A stretch of DNA of 64,000 nucleotides from Adiantum capillus-veneris (lineage: Eukaryota > Streptophyta > Polypodiopsida > Polypodiales > Pteridaceae). The stretch lies in assembly GCA_014529385.2 (NCBI GenBank), contig CM043945.1:139339241-139403240 (forward strand), in the 5' to 3' direction. Made by a program: the position numbers and the translations under genes. Positions 53,638 through 64,000 of this stretch are shown piece by piece (the first letter of the stretch is position 1; every line of letters starts with the position of its first letter). A model generated the notes under the pieces. The model saw only the letters and a program-made list of their open reading frames with translations, did no database searches and was not told where the DNA came from.

Positions 53638-56340
53638 CGACACAAGGACCTAAGTAGGTTTCCTACTAACACTCGTGTGATGGTTGCTTGATTTAGTTTC
53701 GGCTAAAGAAATCATTTTTCTTAAGTGGATCCGGAAGAGGATATTCCGGGATCAAGTGGATAGCCAGGAAGCGTGTGTCTTGCCGAGGGTCTGCGACTAG
53801 ATAGGTTTAGTTAGGATCTGTGGATTAGAGTAGTTGTTGGTGGTCGAGTGATTTGTGAGGTGATAAAAGCATTTACTAGTCCGTGTGTGGCAGTGAAGCG
53901 TTTTTCTATTCATAGATGCAAAACCCCATATGATTCATAGGAGTTCCTTTAGGTAAGTGATCCGATTCTGATCTAGAGCTATTCAACACTGAATTATTTT
54001 CTAAAGTGCTTGATTGCATTTGAAAACACGGAAAAGTGTGCTTTTGAGGGTAAAAATACATTAAACAAGATTTTGTGGATATTTTTGTATGACTAGCTGA
54101 TGCTGTGGATATAAAAGAGCATTTGCAAGGGTTCTGTGAAGAAAACCTGCAATTCTGTAAACATAGACATCCTATGCGTAGGATGTCTCAAGGGGGTTCT
54201 GGAGACCAAATTTGAAAATTTTGACTGCACCAATGGGTTCAGAGGGTAGGTTTTACCCTATTAACATATTGACTTGGGTGTTTTTCACTATTTTTGTTGA
54301 CCAAAAGCCAAAAGGCGGAGTCAGAGAACGTAAAAGTTCAGAAAAGGCTTAAATTGAGTGATTTTTGCATGTTTTGGCAATTGTGAAGCATACTTGCACT
54401 TGTCGAGAGCATAAGGAAGCATCAAGGATACTTCAGTCTCAAAAAATCAGCAGTAGACATCCTACACGTAAGATGTCTACAGGGTGATCTGGTGGAAATT
54501 TTGAAATTTTGAGGTTACTAGTGTGTTCAGAAGGTAGGTTTTACCCTATTTTCACCTGGAAAGTGGAAATTTGACCAAATTTTGACAGATCAAAGCCAAA
54601 AGACGAGAATTGCCAGACATCCTACCCAAATTGTGCCCAAGGCATAATTTTTGAGACCAAACCATAGGATGACTCCAAAGGCATGTTCTAAATGTTGTAT
54701 TGAGTGCATGTGATAAATTTCATCTCATTTGGGTCAGTGAAAGGAAGATTGAACAGACTTTAGCATTTTTGACTGAAAAAGGCAAGAACATCTAAAATTG
54801 GGGACTTTTGAAATCCAAACCAAAATCTAAGCATACCACTGGGTTACTGACATCAAGGGGAAGCTGTGGGATAAGTCTGGGGTCAAACAGACCAAAAAGA
54901 CATCCTACGCGTAGGATGTCTTTTGTGTGATTTTGGACTCTAAACAAAATTATGAGCATACCACAATGATCAGCACCTTAAGGAGAGTCTGTGGTTCAAA
55001 TTTGGGGCAATTCTGAGCAGTTAGACATACTACGCGTAGGATGCCTAAGGCATGATTTAGAGGCCAAATTCAAACTGTGGACATAGCAGGGTGTTGTATA
55101 GCCTTAGGCAAGCCTCCTAGTCAATTTTGGTCCAATTTGAAGTTGATTTGACTTGGGAATTCATCAGAACAGACATCAGGATTTTGGAACATATTCTTGA
55201 TCATTTGACCAACCTATAGGTGTCAGAATCAAAAAGTAAAAATAGCTGTGAGCTTAGCACATCAAGGGGAAGATACAGTGCAAGTTTGAGTTGAAACAGA
55301 GCAAAAAGACATCCTACGCATAGGATGTCTCTTGGGTCATAAAGTGGTCAAAATTCTTCTTTGACCATATAGGGAGGTTCTAAGTGTCTCAAGGATTTCC
55401 AGAACTTTTTTCAAAAGTGAATTTGGACCTTGTTTGACCTATTTACCAAGAAAAGACAAGAATCGTCAGACATCCTACTCTTGGAGTGCACTAGAAGCTC
55501 TTGCAGCCTAAATCTTGACCTATTGGCATCCAAATTCAATTTTGAGCATACCATTGGGTTGTTGAGCACTAGGAGAATCTTGGGATCAAGTTTGGACAAA
55601 ATCTGAGCAGTTAGACATCCTACGCGTAGGATGTCTTCAGCTTGATTTAGGACTTCAAACCAACCTATGAGCACACCACTGTGATCAACACATCAAGGAG
55701 AAGCCGGGGTGAAAATTTCAAGTCATTCTGAGCAAAAAGACATCCTACGTGTAGGATGTCTCAAGGGCATTTTTACATCCAAATGAAATTCTGAGCATAC
55801 CATTGTGTTGCTGGACCGAAGGGGAGTCTCTAGACCAAATTTTGTTAAATTCTGAGCATATAGACATCCTACGCGTAGGATGTCTCCAAGCCAGTTTTAG
55901 GGTCCAACTTTACTTTTGACCATACAGGAGTGTTCACAGTGTCACAGAGATCTCAAATCTTCTTTTAAAATTGAATTTGGACTCATTTTGACCAATCTAA
56001 ACTGCATTTCACTGTTTTGGCCATAACTTTCACCAACGATATCGGATTGGAAAAGTTTTTATATCAAAACGTAGCCTGAGAGCGGCTCTACAGATCTTAG
56101 AGCAAAACTTGAAGTAAATGTATGTCCGCGAAAACTATTTAGGTCAACTTTGAAAAAAACATCGTTTAAGGCCTCAAAATTCATCCGTAAGTTAGGGGTG
56201 TCTGAAAGCGACAATTTGCGACAATTGTGAAGAAACAGTTGCGGTTTTGGACATAGTTTCGACTTTTCCCTAACCAAAGCAATTGAACACAGTGGATTAA
56301 GTCTACTTGAACCAAGAAAAAGCTCTTAAGGCCAGAAATC
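53638..56340 (+). other. gypsy B leader with palindrome array
   Basis: 2.7 kb between primer site and gag. From 54166 to 55884 it holds eight full and two half copies of a 22-bp palindrome whose half-site is GACATCCTACG. They are embedded in degenerate direct repeats of about 125-300 bp (phrases such as TGAGCATACCA, ATCAAGGGGAAG and TTCTGAGCA recur). No protein-coding frame was recognised. Confidence 0.8.
54166..55884. repeat. array of 22-bp palindromes (8 full, 2 half sites)
   Basis: Full sites: 54166-54187, 54456-54477, 54899-54920, 55024-55045, 55308-55329, 55614-55635, 55739-55760 and 55863-55884. Half sites: 54616-54627 and 55469-55480. Three (54899, 55614, 55863) are perfect palindromes centred on ACGCGT. 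The others have one or two substitutions. Each full site is followed by a T, C or A-rich junction and a different flank. Confidence 0.92.
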
Positions 56341-59300
56341 ATGTCTACCCTAGATTCAAACGCAGCTTACACAAGCTTGGAGATCCCGACGATAGAGGAA
56401 TATCCTCCCACAATGGATCTTCCAAACTTGCAATTGATAAAGACCCATCTTGTTGAGAGAGTTTGGATGATTGGTCATGAGAGTGAAGGACTATATAGAT
56501 ACATTGACGACAATGAGGTCAATCTTTATAGGTGCTCAGATCCATACCTAGAAGAGATAACGGATTACAAGCTCTTATATGTCTACACATACGGAGTCGA
56601 CTGCCAATGGAGATCTATAGTTGTCGACACGTATGGACGAGAATACAGAGTTGTAGAAAGCACAAATCCATAGACTGTACTAGAAAGAGGTGGATATTTG
56701 GTCAATGAAGGACTGCAAATGCCTCCACCAAGCACGAGAATTCCTACAGGAATTCCAAGAAGAGAGCCACCAGGATTCCCTTCAAGAGAGATAACGAGAG
56801 AAGGATTGGGAGAGTCTCTGGTTAGACTTGTAGACAATCGACTAGTTAGACCATCCCAAGTCCAGAAATGGGTAAACAGAAAATACTCCGGAGATAAAGA
56901 TCCGAGAGATCACGTAACGGCTTTTAGAAGAGTGATTAGAGTAGAGGAAGTTTCAGATTTTGCGACACAGTTTGCGGGATCCGGATTGACTCTAGAAGAT
57001 GATGCAGCTACATGGTTCGACTCGATGGAAAAATGGGATTTTGAGACCCTAGATGAGCTGTTTGAGGAGTTTATTGAAGAATTCTCGCCAAAAGGTATTG
57101 CTCACAACACGGTCTCGCAAATCCATAGATTCAAACAGAAAGAGGATGAATCAGTACGCAAAGCATCATTACGGCTCAAGAGATATGTTAAGCTTTGTCC
57201 AAGAGCGGAATTACCTACGCAAGCACGACTCATGTTGATCTTTATCTAGGGAATGAGACATGCGGGACTTTAGAAGGATCTGCATATGATAAGGAGGATG
57301 ATGCTAAACGAGTTGATCAAAGAAGCTCTTTATCTAGTGGATAATTGTGAGGCATACAAAGAAAAGGACTTAAAGAGTCAAGGAGATGACACATCCTCTC
57401 AACACAGTGATTCACAGATGAGTGAGTCCATTGCCAAGCCAACGGTACCTATTGATCAAGAAAAGCTTATCGACGACTGGGTTAAGAGGTTGATTCCTCT
57501 TGTAAGGTCTAATTCAGGAGAGCCGAAGTGGTGTGAAATTGAGAGAAAATGGACGAACCATACGGGGGAAGAGTGCTATTATAGCATGGAAAATGCCAGG
57601 GAGAGGTATGTACAACCTATTCCAAAAGCACCTACTCCACCTAGATACATTAAGGGGAATGTGCCAGGACCAGTAGGAGTTTTAAGGCCATAGCTTGTCG
57701 TAGGACAACAACCTCCGCTACCAGGTGCTAGAATGCCGGTAGACATGAGATATATGCCAATGATGGAAGCATCAAATAAACCAACGCCAGTACCAACTAC
57801 AATGTGGTATCACAACCGAAGTGAGTACTACCCTTCGGAGGAACAAAATGTGAGAGAAACACATGGAGTGGTGAGGCCGGTACAACCTCCACCTTCTGGA
57901 TTTCAGTCGAAAGAAAGAAGGTATGAAATGGACGAAATGACATTGAGATTCATTGCAAATAGCGGCTTATTTAGGTCAAAGCTTGCTTATAGCCAAGAGG
58001 AAATGCTAAAAGAATCTCCTCAACCAGAGACAGATTGTCACAAAAGTCGTGACAACCACTTGCTCAAACAATATCCTCATACGGAGATCACTGAAGTAAA
58101 TGCCTATTGTCTTGAGTGTGGCATCACTCACTTGATCCCCGATTGCCCGAAAAACCCAAACCAAATCAGAAAAATCACGACAAATGTATCATGGATTGTT
58201 CAGCTACCTAGTAGCTCAGAAAATGAAAATGTCGTACCAGTTCAAGTGGTTACAAGAGCACAAGCTCAAAAGAAAGCTGATGAGAATCCAGAGACAAAGA
58301 ACACAAAAAGTGACATGAGTCCAAAGAAAGATGATGGACCAAAGACAGACGCACCTAGTCAGAAAACCAAGAGCAAACGAAATAGTTGGAAAGCTAGAAA
58401 GACTAGGATGAAAGCACGCAGGGAACGAGAGCAAAAATCCCTAGCTGAGAAACTTATCGAAGCTGAGGAGAAGATAAAACAACATGAGGAAAAGGAGGCA
58501 CCTTCTCTTACACAGATGGTTTAACCACTAGAAGAACCATCCACAGATGAGAAACCGAGAAGTGCTAGTTCAGGAGGATCGGTGTTGGCAGAGAAAGTTA
58601 ATGAGACATTAGATGCCCTCTTGAAAGCCTATGATGAAAGGCTCAAAAACAAACAAACCCAAGAACACAGGTGGATGACATATCCCTATGCGGAACTAGA
58701 AAAGCAAAGGTTTGAAATGTGCAATAAAATGATTCAAACAGCCCAAGCTTTACTAGAACCACTAGTTGCAAAACCTGAGGATGTGATCCGTGTCATGCCT
58801 ACGCAAGTAATCCCACCAAATCAGGAACTAAAAGAGCCAGATTCTAGTCATGAGCATAGACCAAACCTCAAAGACCCAACATTAGAACCAAGGATAGTAC
58901 TGAATACCACGGATAACTCTTCCGAGGAATTTCACCAAGCTATACCTGAGGATTGTAAAGAGATAGATGGTCTTGACGAATTGTGGAAACAAGTCAGAGA
59001 AGCCAATGAAGCCGATGACTTAAGAAGACGAGTAGACAAGACTGGTGATGAACGAGGAGTGTTTCTACCACCAATAGAGGAATTTGAGATTGGATCTCAA
59101 ATGAATCTAGACGTGCGATCGTATTGGGGCGACAAAGGATCTGTACAATCTATGGATAGTCAACCCCATTTGCTAAGAACACTACCGTCCTACATGGGAG
59201 AGTACGAGACCAAGTCAGATGTGGTTGCAGTTCCAACACAGAGACTGTTTCCCAACAAAGCCATCGATTCAAAGGGGCTAGTAGATATTCTATCTACCCC

Positions 59301-61260
59301 AGTCACCTGTACAATAATGTTAGCGGAGTTGCTCAGAATAAAACCAAACATGTGGGCTAATGTGGGTAAATGTCTAGATAAATTTGGTGAAAAAACCGCA
59401 ATGACTCAAATCGAGGAAGTTATCAAAGAGCTTGAAATGCCTCAACTAAATACTAGGCCAGTGCCATTAAACAAGGTAGGCGAGTATTACGAGGGAGAAG
59501 ATGGAAACACCACCCTTCCTATGGAATTCAATGGTGTAAAAACCATGGCAATCCTTGATAGTGGAGCTGGTGTGGCCATTGCAACCAAAGAGGTTTGGAA
59601 AAAATGGGGAAAACCTTCCTTGATATCCACACAAATGACCCTGCAGCTTGCAGACGGACACAAGGAAAAGCCCCTAGGACTGCTGGAAAAAGTACTTGTT
59701 ACTTCTTGTGGCATTGAATATGAACACACTTTTGTTGTTCTTGACTTTGGCAAGAAGAACAACTATGACATCATTCTGGGAAGACCATTCATGCGACAAT
59801 TGAAAATGGTCCAAGATTGGGGTTATGACCATATATACCTGAGACATATGAAAACTATAACAAAGGTAAACTTGAGTGACCATAGCTATAGGGATGTGAC
59901 GAGAACACCGGTTGAGGAGTTTTATTCCGCCACAGTTTCAGGATCAAGACTTCCAGCTTGGTTAGGTAAGCCTAAAGAACTGTGGATGTGTGGAGCTTCA
60001 CAATGTTGTAGCTTGAAACGTGAGGAATGTATCCTAGAGCGAGTTATTGAGGATAGGGACTATATCCCAGAACCATTTCCTGAAGAAGAGTTAGAGCCTT
60101 TTGGATGGCAACACATCTTGGCAATGGAGGATGCTCCCACAACAAAGTTTTGTGATGAAAATGTCTATGATGTCGTTCCTTATTTTGCAGTGAGTGTAAT
60201 CCAGGAAAACGAAGTGAACCAGACATCAACAACCTCTCGAAATAAGGAGCAAACAAAGAAATAGGGAATATCAAAAGATGAAGAAGACGACGAGTTCTAT
60301 GACTCTGTAGAACACTTCGAGCTTCAAGAAGATCAATGACCCGGGAATCAATGTCATCGCTACACGAATAAAGTGCATCAAAAATGGATTCCAAAGTCCT
60401 CGGTGAAGACACAGCCACCACAAGCATCCTCATACATGGATCCTAATAAGGATGCAAAGACTCAGCTAGGAGGAATACGACCAGAGCAAAGATCTAACAA
60501 TTCTCTAATCAAAGGGCTAGAAAAGTCCTCCAAGAAACTACCACCCACGAGCAAACAGACAGTAACTTTCCACTACCATCCAAAAAATCAAGGGAAAGTA
60601 CTAGAAGTCAACCTTGCTGAGGATAGTAGCGATAGTGATGAATCTTACGACATCCCCTATCATCAACTCAGTCCATCACTATCACCAACCCCTTCAGCAA
60701 CAACCATGACAGGTCAAAATAACAGGACAACAAGTCAAAGCCAAAAAGCTCGACAAATCTGGATACCAAAAATCCAGATCGGCCAAAAACATATATGGAC
60801 CAAGAAGACAAAGATCTCTAATGACAAATCACAAGATCCAACACCAAAACAAAAACAAGGAAAGCGTGCACGAACGGGTAAGAATATCACAAAGTCGCAA
60901 GCTTTCACAACTCAGGTTTGGGCTCCAAAGAAGTTGATTCAAGCACAAAAAAGTCAGGAATTCATTTGGATTCCAAAACAACCACAGTATCAACTTTCAA
61001 AGCCTGAATCCCGTCACCAACCAAGCGTACAAGGGCTGAAGCAAAGACCACTGTTGACTCACACAACGAAAAGGTGGATCCCAAAGAAATCTCTTCAAAC
61101 ACAAATGAAGCACGGGTAAGTATGGGTTCCCAAACGAGCGTCAGCAACAAAATAGTCAATAATCGCAAAGAAATGGATCCCAAAGAAGAACAACAAAACT
61201 ACTGTCAGTGCATCGTCGCTTGAATTCTTACAATTCTTCCTACGATTACAATACATTTAG
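56341..61260 (+). pseudogene. gypsy B Gag-protease polyprotein with nine stops
   Basis: One frame of about 1,640 codons without a frameshift, interrupted by stops at 56671, 57247, 57271, 57691, 58522, 60262, 60337, 61117 and 61153. The N-terminus MSTLDSNAAYTSLEIPTIEE is not recognised. The capsid-like block is at about 56995-57290 (AATWFDSMEKWDFETLDELF, SVRKASLRLKRYVKL). A knuckle CLECGITHLIPDC is at 58108-58146 (C-x2-C-x3-H-x4-C, one residue short of the usual spacer). The protease has ILDSGAGVAIA (Asp at 59557) and YDIILGRPFM. After 60380, W-x-P-K motifs recur (WIPKSS, WIPKIQ, WAPKKL, WIPKQP, WIPKKSL, WVPKRAS, WIPKKNN). Lys/Glu-rich coiled segments lie at 58380-58500. The frame ends at TAG 61258-61260. 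Confidence 0.85.
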
Positions 61261-62966
61261 AAGAGAGGAAGTCGCTTCAATCAAGCAAAGATACAGGAGC
61301 TTCAAAGACCATTACATTGCTTAGAATAGGAAGCCTCGTCAACAAATGCCAATAAGCAAATTGCTTAAATACCCACATCTTGCACAACATAAATCTTTTC
61401 CATGCATTGACTGTGTACGCATAATAGGGCTCCATTACAAGGCCTGCATAGGCACAACTTTTAATTGACCAAGCACAACACATACCCTTTGCGATACCCT
61501 GTCGTAAAGGATGACTCCAAATAGGAAGGGGGGAGGCATTCTAAATGCGGACCTAACATTATGACTATTAGAGGGAAATGTTTTATGAGATGCATTGAAT
61601 TTTTGCGTTTTATTGTGATAATTTTTTGACAAAATTTAGAGTATATGCCCTCATAGTAGTGTTACAGAGGAGTATGGGGACAAAATCCATATATGAGCCC
61701 CTAGGGACATGTGTATAGTGTACATAGCATTTAGATTTCTATTTGAATGATTTTTCTTTTGTTGAGTTTTTTCAAGATTTTCTTTGTTTATTATTAAGAA
61801 AAAAATAAAAAAATCCATAATCCACATGAAGAAAAGAGTGACGAGAGGCCTGAGCACTACAAAGAGAAGAAGGTACAGGAAAATGATGAAACTTCACGAA
61901 GTATGTCTCAGCAGACACTACAACAGCCGAAGAACTTGTCACAAAGTAGTGTCAACAGGCAACCGACAAGTCATAAAAGTAAGAGTCGAGTAGCTAAGCC
62001 ACAAAATGAGTGAGGTGTTAGTCCCAAAGCTTCAAGTAATATTCTCTGTGGTCTAAGTGTCTTATCTATTCTAGGTACTGCTCAAGCTGGAAGAGTTGAG
62101 CATATTTACATTGTGTCGCTCATGCTGGTATAGGTGAGCAAAAGAGTCGAAGTCTAAGTACTTAAGTCTGGTGAAGTGAAGGACAAGGTCCAAAAGACAC
62201 TCACATACTGAGCACAGTGAGATACGAGTGGAGAAACTTCTACATCGAAAATCCTTCTTGGAAAGGTGGAATCTATTGAGACATCTTTTGATGTCACATG
62301 TGCTACATTTATTCCTCGAAGCACCCATCATCTCCTTCTTTCACATTGCATGCTTTTGTTGACAAATTTCTCATATGCATATAGAGTGTCCCATAATTGG
62401 CAGTTTCACCAGGCACTCTTTCCATGTTTCACCCAAGCACTCACATTTCATGAACATGTACTTCACATTCAACTACTCAACTCCAATAAGAGCGTATACC
62501 AAAGGCATTTTTTCCCATCGGGTTTTTTCCCTTTGGTCATCTAGGTTTTAGACCCTAATCTAAAGACATCTATCACCATCCTCTTGTACATATTCCTTCT
62601 ACATCAACAATAAGGAAATGCTACTCAAATCAATTGACAAATGAATTGGAGCACCAATTTCAGATTTTAGCATACTTCTCCTCAATGGCGAGTCAAAGAA
62701 TGGCCTACAATGAAAAAGCTACACACAACACTAATAGCATGATTGCACAGGAACAAAGAAGTCCCCAATGAAGAAGAGCAGACATAAAAGTAATCAGAGG
62801 ATCTCAAAAGATGAATGGTTATGATGAAATATATCCGCTCTAATGGATCATAGTTCTTGTTGTGATTCGACAAAGTTACAAGCAATGCAACAGATGAAGA
62901 CAAAACGACAGCAAAGACCACATCGCCATCGCCGATCAGGTCATGTCGGGGACGACATGAACGCGT
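61261..62966 (+). other. gypsy B 3' untranslated region; nothing recognised
   Basis: 1.7 kb between the end of the gag-protease frame and the polypurine tract. Short A/T-rich stretches occur (61740-61820). I saw no reverse transcriptase, RNase H or integrase motif on either strand; the small frames here match no family. Confidence 0.55.
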
Positions 62967-62976
62967 AAGGGGGGAA
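62967..62976 (+). other. gypsy B polypurine tract
   Basis: AAGGGGGGAA lies directly against the TGTTGACC start of the 3' LTR. Confidence 0.85.
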
Positions 62977-63077
62977 TGTTGACCGCTGGGTCAACAACAC
63001 AACATAACTTAAGTCTGGTACCAAAGTCTTATCTTTTGCGAGTTATGAAATGCTGCAGATTATGGCTATAAACATCA
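62977..63077 (+). repeat. gypsy B 3' LTR, portion matching the 5' LTR
   Basis: 101 bases match 44221-44321. After TATAAACATCA the two copies differ: here CATTACGAG follows, at the left gypsy A LTR sequence follows. The LTR probably continues to the right, but this cannot be shown because the rest of the 5' copy is interrupted. Confidence 0.75.
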
Positions 63078-63485
63078 CATTACGAGATTTCGGAGGTCTT
63101 TTGGAGGGCCTTTTGGTAGAGAGAGGAAAATAAGCTCCTCCAATGAGAGAAGAGCCTACGTTACGTAGAAAAATAGATTGATATTAACAAAAATATAAAA
63201 AGTGTCCCTCTCCTCATTTAATAATCTAGTGGTCCTTGAAGACGAGCACTCTCTTTTATTTAATGCGAGCACTTTTTTCAGAAGGTAGATGCGGTGCATT
63301 TGATACGGGATACGTCATCACTAGAACTCAAAACGTCACAAAACTATCAAGTGGTGGAAGATTTTGAAACTTTTGATACTGCCAATGCGTCCGAAACACA
63401 CATATCTCCTAGAAATGAATGTCCAATTGCCTCGCTTAGACATCCAAAGAGGCCAAAAATGTCAAACACGCCTAAAAGAACATTT
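63078..63485. other. probable LTR body; no gene
   Basis: About 400 bases without a gene. A small palindrome CTACGTTACGTAG lies near 63157. Short phrases such as CCAAAAATGTC foreshadow the repeat unit that follows. Confidence 0.4.
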
Positions 63486-64000
63486 TACTAACGGCGCGCG
63501 AGGAGGCATTTCAAAATTTTGGAATGCCTCCTCGCGCGCCGTTAGTAAAAAGGCCCTTTTTCCCTCTTTTTAGGGAGCTTTTTGAGAGGAGAATGTCCAA
63601 AAACCTCTAAAAAGGGGCTTTTTGGAAAGATAAGTGTCCAAAAATCTAAAAAGAGCTTTGTACTAATGGCGCGCGAAGGGGCATTCCAAAATTTTGGAAT
63701 GCCTCCTCGCGCGCCGTTAGTAAAAAGGACTTTTTTTCCTCTTTTTAGGGAGCTTTTTGAGAGAAAAATGTCCAAAAACCTCTAAAAAGGGGCTTTTTGG
63801 AAAGATAAGTGTCCAAAAATCACTAAAAAAAGCTTTGTACTAACGGCGCGCGAGGGGGCATTCCAAAATTTTGGAATGCCTCCTCGCGCGCCGTTAGTAA
63901 AAAGACCCTTTTTTCTTTTTTTTAGGGAGCTTTTTGAGAGGAAAATGTCCAAAAACCTCTAAAAAGGGGCTTTTTGGAAAGATAAGTGTCTAAAACCCCC
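63486..64000. repeat. tandem repeat of about 176 bp with foldbacks
   Basis: Foldbacks lie at 63483-63550, 63661-63722 and 63838-63899. Each arm reads ACTAACGGCGCGCGAGG... towards a CCAAAATTTTGG centre. The first is 68 bp with one mismatch between arms; the second has three mismatches and the third one. Between foldbacks are TTTTTAGGGAGCTTTTTGAG, AATGTCCAAAAACC, and AAAGGGGCTTTTTGGAAAG. The array continues past the window edge. Confidence 0.92.

Larger units (their letters stand above)
44221..64000 (+). mobile_element. Ty3/gypsy element B (gag-protease only), nested host
   Basis: Plus-strand LTR element inserted into R unit F. 5' LTR: starts TGTTGACCGCTGGGTC at 44221, is interrupted by gypsy A, and ends CCCGTCCAACA at 53621. 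Primer site 53623-53637. Leader with palindrome array. Gag-protease frame 56341-61260. Polypurine tract 62967-62976. 3' LTR starts at 62977, with the same first 101 bases as the 5' LTR. No reverse transcriptase, RNase H or integrase motif was found between the primer site and the polypurine tract, so the element appears non-autonomous. The right end and target duplication are outside the window or not recognisable. Confidence 0.75.

Noticed and set aside
54166-55884. CRISPR-like array
   Set aside because: Spacers are unequal (about 100-400 bp) and similar to each other, repeats are full palindromes, and the context is a plant LTR-element leader.
61784-61993. Lys/Arg-rich small frame in the gypsy B 3' region
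   Set aside because: Short, low-complexity start, no RT or integrase motif; cannot be supported.

Overview
The window is repetitive DNA from a land-plant nuclear genome. No host gene, rRNA, tRNA or CRISPR array could be supported. The plant assignment rests on element families: Ty1/copia elements with UBN2-type Gag and an initiator-Met tRNA primer site, a chromovirus-like Ty3/gypsy element, a gypsy element with a Tat/Athila-like primer site, and a LINE fragment with the plant zf-RVT domain. Very long (GA/CT)n, (GT/AC)n and (AT)n tracts are everywhere. This would fit a large repeat-rich genome such as a fern, but the species cannot be fixed from the sequence.

Layout. 1-1987: 5' part of a minus-strand Ty1/copia element. 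2162-2979: LINE 3' fragment. 4146-8509: copy A of a large uncharacterised repeat (the 'R unit', about 3.5-4 kb), holding two hAT-like MITEs. 9546-10136: nested palindromes built of microsatellites. 10107-15483: R-unit fragment B, interrupted by LINE copy 1. 15484-17754: unrecognised DNA with a short minisatellite and a G-run. 17755-20937: tandem duplication of a segment with a LINE 3' end, microsatellites and a roughly 65-bp monomer. 22255-44220: head-to-tail R units C, D, E and F, interrupted by a complete but dead Ty1/copia element (24757-29931), a MITE (38323-38583) and LINE copy 2 (39136-43752). 44221-64000: a gypsy element (B, plus strand) inserted in unit F; its 5' LTR contains a second gypsy element (A, minus strand, about 44302-53282). 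The last 0.5 kb is a tandem array of near-perfect foldbacks.

How the parts relate. The nesting order is legible: R-unit array first, then LINEs, copia and gypsy B into it, then gypsy A into gypsy B. Both full-length LINEs lie in (GA)n tracts, at different positions in the R unit and in the same orientation relative to the tract. The 3' ends of a second LINE group also run directly into (TC)n. This suggests LINEs that target microsatellites or seed them.

Most unusual signals. (1) The LINE has ORF1 and ORF2 in the same frame, separated by one UAG, and no AUG before the endonuclease, so readthrough or non-AUG initiation looks necessary. (2) The leader of gypsy B carries eight full and two half copies of a 22-bp palindrome. 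(3) Gypsy B encodes Gag, zinc knuckle, protease and a tandem W-x-P-K region, with no reverse transcriptase or integrase seen. (4) The right edge carries roughly 176-bp tandem repeats, each with a 62-68-bp foldback. All comparisons were made by eye; percent identities and copy numbers need computation.
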